A stretch of DNA of 5,291 bases from an uncultured Bacillota bacterium (lineage in GTDB: Bacteria; Bacillota; Clostridia; UBA1381): contig CASFSH010000096.1 of the NCBI GenBank assembly GCA_949297205.1, forward strand, positions 1 through 5,291. The letters run 5' to 3'. The position numbers and the translations under genes were made by a program. The first letter of the stretch is position 1, and every line of letters begins with the position of its first letter. The notes beneath the pieces are model-generated. The model searched no databases. It saw only the letters and a program-made list of their open reading frames with translations, and was not told the DNA's origin. This document shows positions 1-5,244 of this stretch, in pieces.

Positions 1-1
1 C

Positions 2-871
2 AGTCAGGACGGTCACGGCAGCTCCGATGCGGCATACAGCAGTGAAACGGTAGTACGCGAATATGATTATGACGCATACGGAAATGAAATTTCATACGAA
101 AATGATGATAACCCGTACAGGTACTGCAGTGAATACTATGATGAGGAAACGGGGCTTTATTACCTGAGAGCAAGGTATTATGACCCTGAATTGGGCAGAT
201 TTTTAACGGAAGACCCGGCTATGGACGGGGATAATTGGTATGTGTATTGCGGGAATAATCCGGTAAAATTTATTGATCCAACAGGATTGGTAGCATATGA
301 AAAATTTGAGAGTGAAATAGAAGCAGTAAGGGATTGGTCATATAATTATTACGGGCAAAGCAAATACGTAAGATTTGAATGGGCTTCATTGATATTTTCT
401 GCTTATGATGAAAACGGTAATTTATATTATTCATACACTTACGGAGTTGTAGAAAGTATTCCTCATACAGCAGCACCCGAAAAAGCACGGCAATTTGTGC
501 CGGATGGGGCTACGGTTACGGCAGCAATTCATTCACATCCTGTAAGTGGTGAAGGTTCCTTTTCATTTAGTGATAATGATAGAAATTATGCTCAGAATAA
601 ATCTTTAACTGTGTATATGGTTACTGCAAATACGGATACTCTAAAATCTGTTGATGTTAGAAAGTATTATTTTGATGGTGAAGCGTGGAGTACGAGTACG
701 GTTCTTGTAGATCAGGAATATGCGTGGTTAACTGATGAGAGAAAAGAAGAATTGTATTATAAATTTGGGGCATCATGGGAAATTCATGAAGAATCAGTTG
801 AAAAAGAAGACGATGATAAAAAATGTCAATGTTTGATTTTGGCATGGCCATTTAATGAAAATTGGATGTGA
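2..871 (+). CDS. Rhs/YD-repeat polymorphic toxin, C-terminal part, with JAB-like (DUF4329-type) tip
   Basis: The reading frame is open from the left edge, so the N-terminus lies outside the window; 289 residues are visible. Residues about 37-96 are the Rhs repeat-associated core (NPYRYCSEYYDEETGLYYL, RARYYDPELGRF, YVYCGNNPVKFIDPTGL). DPTGL at 275-289 marks the usual border between the conserved shell and the variable toxin tip. The tip (residues 97-289) has a JAB/MPN metalloprotease pattern: a candidate glutamate E126 in EWASLIF, then IHSHP with H177 and H179, then S190 and D193. This matches DUF4329-type domains known at Rhs C-termini. By family knowledge such tips are effectors carried by a secreted or surface YD-repeat shell; the substrate here is unknown. 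The His-to-Ser gap is ten residues rather than the seven of classical JAMM motifs. The first 60 bases are 60% G+C, while the tip is much more A/T-rich, fitting an exchanged tip. A TTG at 191 is internal, not a start. Confidence 0.9.
   Translation, partial: SQDGHGSSDAAYSSETVVREYDYDAYGNEISYENDDNPYRYCSEYYDEETGLYYLRARYYDPELGRFLTEDPAMDGDNWYVYCGNNPVKFIDPTGLVAYEKFESEIEAVRDWSYNYYGQSKYVRFEWASLIFSAYDENGNLYYSYTYGVVESIPHTAAPEKARQFVPDGATVTAAIHSHPVSGEGSFSFSDNDRNYAQNKSLTVYMVTANTDTLKSVDVRKYYFDGEAWSTSTVLVDQEYAWLTDERKEELYYKFGASWEIHEESVEKEDDDKKCQCLILAWPFNENWM
126..177 (+). repeat. Rhs core segment duplicated at 1665-1716
   Basis: This 52-base stretch, encoding the SEYYDEETGLYYLRARY part of the core, recurs at 1665-1716 with a single mismatch (51 of 52). 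Such near-identical core copies are the homology used when Rhs tips are exchanged. The segment just before it in the second copy is less similar (36 of 43 between 4-46 and 1630-1672). Confidence 0.93.
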
Positions 872-876
872 ATTTT

Positions 877-1221
877 ATGTTGAAGAAAATTGTTTGTATT
901 GTAATCTTAAATGTATGTGTAGCTGTTTTATGCAGTTCATGCTCAAAAGAGTACGATTCGTATGAATACATAGATAAAATGTATGATCTTGAACAGCATG
1001 AGGAATATCAGATAGATTTTGATACAGCAGTGGCTATCGGAGCGAATTATTTATATAGCCGGTTTGAAGTTTGGGATCTAAATAGGGAATCATATTATTT
1101 GTATGTAGATGAATATAATGATTGTTATTCTGTCGGGGTGATGCCTAAAGCGGATATTCTGGACGGATCTATTGCCATAGACATAACTAAAAATGGGAAA
1201 TTTTATGGACCTCACTGGTAA
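877..1221 (+). CDS. Small lipoprotein, probable immunity protein of the Rhs tip
   Basis: The product has 114 residues. An N-terminal lipoprotein signal (MLKK, hydrophobic stretch, then LCSSC) puts the lipidated cysteine at residue 22, so the mature protein should be anchored on the outer face of the membrane. The remainder has the layout of small NTF2-like immunity proteins: a helix with AVAIGANYL, a strand with YVDEYNDCY, and a final strand pair SIAIDITKNGKFY. That family link is inferred from pattern, not from a search. The ATG at 877 is preferred because it gives a clean signal peptide; it lies five bases after the rhs stop, which suggests translational coupling. No good ribosome binding site is visible. 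An in-frame TTG at 862 would overlap rhs by ten bases and add five residues. Its place directly behind the toxin tip is the classical immunity position. It resembles the next gene product. Confidence 0.75.
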   Translation: MLKKIVCIVILNVCVAVLCSSCSKEYDSYEYIDKMYDLEQHEEYQIDFDTAVAIGANYLYSRFEVWDLNRESYYLYVDEYNDCYSVGVMPKADILDGSIAIDITKNGKFYGPHW

Positions 1222-1246
1222 TGTATATAGAAAGCAGGTGTCAATT

Positions 1247-1615
1247 TTGAAAAAATTATTTATACTTTTTATGATATTAATACTTATATCAGCATGTTCG
1301 GAAACTGAAGATACTATGTTTATCAGCCGAGATATGTATAAATATGAAAAATTTGATAGCAATGAAGCAGAAACATGGGCACTTCTTGAAATGGAAACAA
1401 GTGAAGATAAAGCAATAATGATAGGGAATATAATATTATCACATGAAATAAATAACGATGGAGAAAATTATAAGGATTACGGTTTAAATGTGTACGAATA
1501 TAAAAATTGCTATGTTTTTGAAAAATATAAAAAGGAGAAGGATGAGGATTCACAGGAAGAACCAAAAACTTATTCCGTAATTATTACAAAATACGAAATG
1601 GAGGCTTATAAATAG
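1247..1615 (+). CDS. Second small lipoprotein, divergent paralogue of the preceding gene product, probable immunity protein
   Basis: The product has 122 residues. The chosen TTG start at 1247 gives a textbook lipoprotein signal (MKKLFILF, then LISAC, cysteine 17) and is preceded by GCAGGTG about seven bases upstream. An in-frame extension back to 1193 would overlap the previous gene and spoil the signal peptide. The mature part aligns without gaps to the preceding product over 34 residues (from AIMIG here, AVAIG there, to the shared CY), with 12 identities including IG, L, Y.L.V.EY and CY. The two genes are therefore probably diverged duplicates. The C-terminal half has a charged insert (KKEKDEDSQEEPK), then a strand TYSVIITKYEM. 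It lies 25 bases after the preceding stop in the same orientation, so probably the same transcript. I infer an immunity role from position and pairing; no enzymatic motif is visible. Confidence 0.72.
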   Translation: MKKLFILFMILILISACSETEDTMFISRDMYKYEKFDSNEAETWALLEMETSEDKAIMIGNIILSHEINNDGENYKDYGLNVYEYKNCYVFEKYKKEKDEDSQEEPKTYSVIITKYEMEAYK

Positions 1616-1629
1616 CGAAAAATATAATG

Positions 1630-1732
1630 TCAGAACGGTTGCGGTAGCTCTGATATGGCATACAGCAGTGAATACTATGATGAGGAAACGGGGCTTTATT
1701 ACCTGAGGGCAAGGTACAATATATGCATGTGA
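1630..1732 (+). pseudogene. Rhs core remnant, internally deleted and truncated
   Basis: The stretch 1630-1672 matches 4-46, and 1665-1716 matches 126-177, so this is a displaced second copy of the rhs 3' region. The two matched blocks join at the 8-base word GCAGTGAA, which occurs at 39-46 and at 126-133 in the intact gene. The copy therefore lacks exactly 87 bases (29 codons), in frame, as expected from deletion between short direct repeats. Translated in the rhs frame it reads GSSDMAYSSEYYDEETG, LYYLRARY, then NICM and a stop at 1730-1732. Homology ends at 1716, before the DPELGRF and DPTGL parts. There is no upstream start with a ribosome binding site, so it is not an expressed gene. From 1717 to 1889 all frames are interrupted; a lost toxin tip may have lain here but I recognise none of it. 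Confidence 0.88.
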
Positions 1733-1779
1733 AAGTAAGCAAGCAATTATTAAAAGAAATTAAATAGGTCAAAAAGAAA

Positions 1780-1809
1780 TTGATTAATATTAGAGGTGTG
1801 ATGTATAAT
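1780..1809 (+). promoter_or_regulatory. Probable housekeeping promoter of the orphan immunity gene
   Basis: TTGATT (1780-1785) and a perfect TATAAT (1804-1809) are 18 bases apart, giving a start point near 1816 and a leader of about 74 bases before the GTG at 1890. This would let the gene be expressed without its former toxin gene. The surrounding DNA is A/T-rich, so a chance match is possible. Confidence 0.45.
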
Positions 1810-1889
1810 ATGAGATTGACAAATCATTCACTGTTTGTTAATCAAAATATTATCTGATACGGAATATTATAAACTGGAGGAATACTGCG

Positions 1890-2291
1890 GTGTGGAACGA
1901 GATTAACACTGAACAAGAGTTATTTGCCTTTCTTAAATTATATAGCAATTTTCATGATTGCTGTTTAAAAGAAATGAGGTATATAAGCGGTGCTTTTGTA
2001 AACCTGAATTCAGAAATGCATCCGATAAATGACCAAAGAAAATTATATATTGTATTTCAAGGTCAATGCGCAGATATTACATCTATAGAAATGGAATTTT
2101 CAGGTTTAATAAAATTAAATTTAATCCCTGTTGACGAAACATATACTTGTGAAATACTTGATATATCAATGTTTTTCGAAAATGGGAAAATTTACTGGGG
2201 AGATTCGGACGAATTTTTTGTACAAAGAGAATTATATGACGGTACATGGTTATGTGCGGAAAAAGTCAGATGGAGAATTGCTGATAAATGA
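1890..2291 (+). CDS. Conserved-type hypothetical protein, probable orphan Rhs immunity protein
   Basis: The product has 133 residues, with a GTG start preceded by CTGGAGG nine bases upstream. There is no signal peptide or membrane segment, so it is cytosolic. Visible blocks are FHDCCLKEMRYISGAFV near the N-terminus, a central strand-rich part (KLYIVFQGQ, IEMEFSGLIKLNL), then YTCEILDISMFFENGKIYWGD and a C-terminal KVRWRI. I recall similar uncharacterised proteins from Firmicute Rhs and other polymorphic toxin loci, but I know no family name. It sits after a broken Rhs core with no toxin left, which fits an immunity gene retained after its toxin was lost. Its cytosolic location contrasts with the two lipoproteins upstream, so its original toxin probably acted inside the cell. 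It is followed at once by a terminator whose stem begins in the stop codon. Confidence 0.7.
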   Translation: MWNEINTEQELFAFLKLYSNFHDCCLKEMRYISGAFVNLNSEMHPINDQRKLYIVFQGQCADITSIEMEFSGLIKLNLIPVDETYTCEILDISMFFENGKIYWGDSDEFFVQRELYDGTWLCAEKVRWRIADK

Positions 2292-2391
2292 CAGTGAAAC
2301 AGTTCTGTTTATCGACTTTGCAGTTTGGAACTCTTGTTTTGTAAATAGGTACAAACTGCAAAGTTTACAGAATTGTTTTGCTGTCTTTTTT
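2290..2391 (+). terminator. Long two-part hairpin with T-run, intrinsic terminator
   Basis: The outer arms 2290-2308 and 2367-2385 pair over 19 bases with only three G-U wobbles. The inner arms 2315-2327 (ACTTTGCAGTTTG) and 2352-2364 are a perfect 13-base inverted repeat. Six T residues follow (2386-2391). Unpaired bases are six on the left and two on the right between the stems, and a 24-base loop. The left arm starts within the TGA stop of the preceding gene. It ends the Rhs locus transcript and separates it from spoIVA. It is longer than usual for an intrinsic terminator. Confidence 0.85.
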
Positions 2392-2510
2392 CTGTAAAAA
2401 ATTTTCTGACAGACAATATCAAAAATATAAAATAAAGCTGTCACTGATGTATAGTTTATATTTCAATAAGCTATTTTGTTTTTTACAATATATTTTAAAA
2501 AGAAAATAGT

Positions 2511-2554
2511 TATAATTTAAAAAAATCGGAATATACATATACAAAACATATTAA
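2511..2554 (+). promoter_or_regulatory. Possible sigma-E-type promoter region of spoIVA
   Basis: spoIVA is transcribed by the mother-cell sigma-E in Bacillus. This A/T-rich stretch offers -10-like words CATATACA (2536-2543) and CATATTAA (2547-2554), close to the sigma-E -10 consensus CATACA-T. Possible upstream elements are ATAATTT (2512-2518) and GGAATAT (2528-2534). Neither combination has ideal spacing (17 and 12 bases), so the exact promoter is not settled. Confidence 0.3.
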
Positions 2555-2596
2555 AGTGTCGGAAATGGTTATTAATTTACCGATGCCAAAAGAAAT

Positions 2597-2604
2597 AAGG
2601 AGGA
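2597..2604 (+). promoter_or_regulatory. Ribosome binding site fixing the spoIVA start
   Basis: AAGGAGGA lies eight bases before the GTG at 2613. The frame is open further upstream, but the extra 19 codons contain this site, and removing them gives exactly the 492-residue length of Bacillus subtilis SpoIVA. Confidence 0.9.
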
Positions 2605-2612
2605 CAAAAAAA

Positions 2613-4091
2613 GTGGCAGAGTATAATATTTATCAGGATATTGCCGAGAGAAGCGGCGGAGATGTATATATTGGTGTAGTAGGTCCGGTAAGAACAGGAA
2701 AATCAACATTTATAAAGAAATTTATGGATTTATTGGTAATTCCGAATATTACAGATATTTATCAGGCAGAGAGAACAAAAGACGAGCTGCCTCAATCAGC
2801 CGGCGGAAGAACTATAATGACAACCGAGCCGAAATTTATACCCAACGAAGCAATAAAAATAAATCTTGGAGATAATGCAAGCCTTAAAGTAAGAATGATT
2901 GACTGTGTTGGCTATATAGTAAACGGGTCTTTGGGATATATTGAGGAGGATTCTCCGAGAATGGTAAAAACCCCGTGGTCAGAGGAGCCAATTCCTTTTG
3001 AAGAGGCAGCAGAAATTGGGACAAAGAAGGTAATATGTGAGCATTCCACAATAGGACTTGTAGTCACAACCGACGGATCAATTTGTGAAATTGACCGTGA
3101 AGATTATATTCAGGCAGAAACAAGGGTTATAAATGAACTAAAAGAAATAAACAAACCTTTTGTAATTTTATTAAATTCAGTAAATCCGGGAAGTGAATCG
3201 GCACAGGCATTAAAAAGTGAATTGGAACAAACCCACGGTGTTCCGGTTGTTGCGGTAAATTGCGAACAATTGAATGCTCAGGACATACATACCATTATAG
3301 AAACAATTCTTTTTGAATTCCCAGTATGTGAAATCAGAGTAAAGGTGCCTGGATGGATGCAGACATTAAGTCGGGAACATTGGCTCTGTGAATCCGTATA
3401 TGAGTATGTTATAAAGGCAATGCAGCCTGTAGAAAAAATAAGAGATTCAAAAGAATTTGTAAATTGTATTTCACAATGTCCGTATGTAAAAAATACTTCA
3501 ATTGAAGGAATGGACTTGGGACGCGGAAATGTATATGTTTGTCTTGAACCGCAGGAAAATCTGTTTTATAAAATACTTGGTGAGATTTCAGGACTTGAAA
3601 TAAGCAATGAAGAAAAACTTGTAAATGTTATAAAAGATTTGGCACAGGTAAAATCGGAATATGATAAAATATCATATGCTTTGCATGAAGTAAAAGAAAA
3701 AGGATACGGAATTGTATCTCCGATGCCTGATGAAATGACATTACAGGAACCGCAGATAGTAAAACAAGGCGGAAAATTCGGAGTGAAATTAAAAGCTTCC
3801 GCTCCGAGTATTCACCTGATAAAAGCAGAAATAGAAACAGAGGTAAGCCCAATTGTCGGAACAGAAAAACAGTCGGAAGAACTTGTACAATATCTTATGT
3901 CTGAATTTGAAAGTGATCCTTCAAAGATATGGGAATCAAATATATTCGGAAAATCGTTGTATGAACTTGTTAATGAAGGGCTGCATACGAAACTGTCAAA
4001 AATGCCTGAAGAGTCAAGAATAAAACTGAAGGATACTTTGACAAGAATAATAAATGAGGGTAGCGGTGGTTTGATTTGCATAATTTTATAA
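2613..4091 (+). CDS. spoIVA: Stage IV sporulation protein A, spore coat morphogenetic ATPase
   Basis: SpoIVA hydrolyses ATP and polymerises into the basement layer of the coat on the outer forespore membrane, where SpoVM anchors it. The 492-residue product matches the family from end to end. Residues 13-16 (RSGG) lead into the Walker A motif GPVRTGKS (24-31, K30). Next come DELPQSAGGRTIMTTEPKF (58-75) with the sensor threonines T70 and T71, a Walker B-type aspartate D97 in MIDCVGY, PRMVKTPWSEEPIPF (115-129), and EHSTIG with TTDGSI (153-167). The middle domain follows. The C-terminal domain holds GYGIVSP (374-380), APSIHLIK (407-414), VGTEKQSEELV (425-435) and the final RIINEGSGGLICIIL. All nucleotide-binding residues I can check are present, so it should be functional. 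The GTG start is set by the ribosome binding site at 2597-2604. The last 16 bases overlap the next gene. It is expected in the mother cell during sporulation. Confidence 0.98.
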   Translation: MAEYNIYQDIAERSGGDVYIGVVGPVRTGKSTFIKKFMDLLVIPNITDIYQAERTKDELPQSAGGRTIMTTEPKFIPNEAIKINLGDNASLKVRMIDCVGYIVNGSLGYIEEDSPRMVKTPWSEEPIPFEEAAEIGTKKVICEHSTIGLVVTTDGSICEIDREDYIQAETRVINELKEINKPFVILLNSVNPGSESAQALKSELEQTHGVPVVAVNCEQLNAQDIHTIIETILFEFPVCEIRVKVPGWMQTLSREHWLCESVYEYVIKAMQPVEKIRDSKEFVNCISQCPYVKNTSIEGMDLGRGNVYVCLEPQENLFYKILGEISGLEISNEEKLVNVIKDLAQVKSEYDKISYALHEVKEKGYGIVSPMPDEMTLQEPQIVKQGGKFGVKLKASAPSIHLIKAEIETEVSPIVGTEKQSEELVQYLMSEFESDPSKIWESNIFGKSLYELVNEGLHTKLSKMPEESRIKLKDTLTRIINEGSGGLICIIL

Positions 4092-4765
4092 GTAAAATTG
4101 TATTATTTGTTTTTGCTGCTGTAATAATGTCGGGATGTTCATTAAGTAAAGTAAACGTGAAAATTGATGAAAAAAGTTATGAGACAGACGAGGAAATGAT
4201 TTCTGTTCAGATTCCAATAATAAGCGGATTATCGGATAATGCGTTTGAAAATGAATTAAACACACAATACAGTGAAAGAATTAACGAAATGATTACTTCT
4301 TTTTCTGAGGATTCGCAGAAAACAACAAATGAAAGAAACGGGAAAAGTGTTCTTGAAATAAAACAAAACGTTATGTATAATGAAAACGGTATTTTGTCAT
4401 TGGTAACCGAATGTTACAGATATACAGACGGTGTTAACGGTATATCTTCAAGAATAATTAAAAATATCAATACAGAAACAAATACGGCTCTGCTGCTTGA
4501 AGATTTGTTTTCTGATGATGAATATGTGAAAATGCTTGATGAAAGACTGGAAAAACAGTCAGAGGACGCAAAATATTCCGATCTTTGGGAAATGCCGAAA
4601 ATCGGCAAAGAACAAAACGAATTTTTTTACTTTACCCCGGAGGGACTTGTGATATTTTATCCTCCTTATGAGCTGTCATACTATGCACGAGGTTTTGTGG
4701 AATTTACAATTCCTTATTCAGATTTGTACGGATATCTAAAACCAGAATACTCTTTCTTATATTGA
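4076..4765 (+). CDS. DUF4163/DUF3298-type lipoprotein, translationally coupled to spoIVA
   Basis: The product has 229 residues. The N-terminus is a lipoprotein signal (hydrophobic run, then IMSGC, cysteine 21), so the mature part lies outside the membrane. Residues 42-62 (ISVQIPIISGL, then FENELN) match the start of DUF4163-type domains. Residues 184-221 (FYFTPEGLVIFYPPYEL, then ARGFVEFTIPYSDLYGYL) match the DUF3298 end. In Bacillus this pair occurs in the peptidoglycan deacetylase PdaC and in the lysozyme-sensing anti-sigma factor RsiV; here neither a catalytic domain nor a cytosolic anti-sigma part is present. A role in envelope or spore cortex sensing is therefore inference only. The TTG start at 4076 lies inside spoIVA, six bases after GGTGG (4065-4069); this is the only start that preserves the signal peptide. 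It shares a transcript with spoIVA and ends just before a terminator. Confidence 0.85.
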   Translation: MHNFISKIVLFVFAAVIMSGCSLSKVNVKIDEKSYETDEEMISVQIPIISGLSDNAFENELNTQYSERINEMITSFSEDSQKTTNERNGKSVLEIKQNVMYNENGILSLVTECYRYTDGVNGISSRIIKNINTETNTALLLEDLFSDDEYVKMLDERLEKQSEDAKYSDLWEMPKIGKEQNEFFYFTPEGLVIFYPPYELSYYARGFVEFTIPYSDLYGYLKPEYSFLY

Positions 4766-4771
4766 TTTAAT

Positions 4772-4808
4772 CACAGATATTCAAAAAATTGAATGTCTGT
4801 GTTTTTTT
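4772..4808 (+). terminator. Intrinsic terminator of the spoIVA unit
   Basis: CACAGATATTCAA (4772-4784) pairs with 4789-4801 over 13 bases with one G-U wobble, around an AAAA loop. Seven T residues (4802-4808) follow. It begins seven bases after the stop codon of the lipoprotein gene. Confidence 0.93.
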
Positions 4809-4938
4809 ATTGGCAAAAATCAAATTTTTTATGTAAGAGAAAGTGAAATAAACTTTTTTAAGGTAATAAATATAAAAAGTTGTTAAATATAATAAACAAT
4901 ATAAAAAAATTTGTACAATTTGATATAGTCATAAATAA

Positions 4939-4967
4939 TTGACATAGATATATAAATAAAGTATAAT
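4939..4967 (+). promoter_or_regulatory. Consensus housekeeping promoter
   Basis: Perfect TTGACA (4939-4944) and perfect TATAAT (4962-4967) are separated by exactly 17 bases, predicting a start near 4974. No protein gene with a ribosome binding site follows for about 270 bases, so the likely product is a stable RNA. The stretch from 4809 to this promoter is A/T-rich and holds only a small palindrome, TTGTACAA, near 4911-4920. Confidence 0.8.
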
Positions 4968-4973
4968 TATAAT

Positions 4974-5154
4974 ATAATATGACGAATTATGGTATAAAAA
5001 TAAAAAAAGCAGCGGAATTATATAAGGGTTACCACTGCACTACCCTACGGCATAAAAGCCTTATTTTAGATCCTTCAATGGATATTGATATACTTACACA
5101 TCATTGACAATTCAACATGACAAATTTCAATAAGATAAATATACAAATCTTATT
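4974..5154 (+). ncRNA. Candidate structured non-coding RNA, possibly raiA-motif class
   Basis: The start is set from the consensus promoter at 4939-4967; the end is uncertain and is placed at a weak A/T-rich hairpin (5129-5136 with 5147-5154). The core is more G+C-rich than its surroundings and has crossing complementarities. AGGGT (5025-5029) pairs with ACCCT (5042-5046). The loop between them contains CCACTGC (5032-5038), which pairs with the upstream GCAGCGG (5009-5015) with one mismatch, a pseudoknot arrangement. GGC (5049-5051) can pair with GCC (5058-5060). Further 3', ATCC (5070-5073) can pair with GGAT (5080-5083), or TCAATG (5075-5080) with CATTGA (5102-5107). The size (about 180 bases), the strong promoter and the words GCAGCGG, TTACCACTGCAC and CTACGGC remind me of the raiA-motif RNA of Firmicutes. 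That comes from memory and is unverified. A 42-codon frame (4979-5107) overlaps it but has no ribosome binding site. Confidence 0.5.
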
Positions 5155-5244
5155 TATAAAAACAGTTTTAATGAAATGCTTTTTCGATGTATTTGCAGTA
5201 TAATACTAACAGATAAATTAGACTTTATTTTCAGGAGGGAACTT

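Noticed and set aside
862..876. TTG start at 862 for the first lipoprotein
   Set aside because: It adds five polar residues before the signal peptide and has no ribosome binding site; the ATG at 877 gives a standard lipoprotein start.
1193..1246. N-terminal extension of the second lipoprotein into the preceding gene
   Set aside because: It would place 18 residues before the signal peptide; the TTG at 1247 has a ribosome binding site and gives a normal lipobox position.
1723..1767. Short frame MHVKVSKQLLKEIK after the Rhs remnant, as a possible toxin fragment
   Set aside because: It has only 14 codons, is out of frame with the remnant, and has no recognisable toxin motif.
2131..2397. 88-residue frame overlapping the end of the orphan immunity gene and the terminator
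   Set aside because: It runs out of frame through the real gene and then through the hairpin, with no ribosome binding site.
2556..2612. N-terminal extension of SpoIVA (19 extra codons)
   Set aside because: The ribosome binding site lies inside it, and the length without it equals the Bacillus protein exactly.
3812..4081. Minus-strand open frame inside spoIVA
   Set aside because: It is a shadow of the strongly conserved spoIVA coding strand, with no promoter or ribosome binding site.
4979..5107. A 42-codon frame starting MTNYGIKIKKAAELYKGYHC that spans the putative structured RNA
   Set aside because: It starts about five bases after the predicted transcription start, has no ribosome binding site and no recognisable domain. 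The complementary segments explain the sequence better. It remains the main alternative to the RNA interpretation.
5129..5154. Hairpin as a strong intrinsic terminator
   Set aside because: The arms (AATAAGAT and ATCTTATT) pair, but they are A/T-rich and no proper T-run follows, so it is used only as a tentative RNA end.
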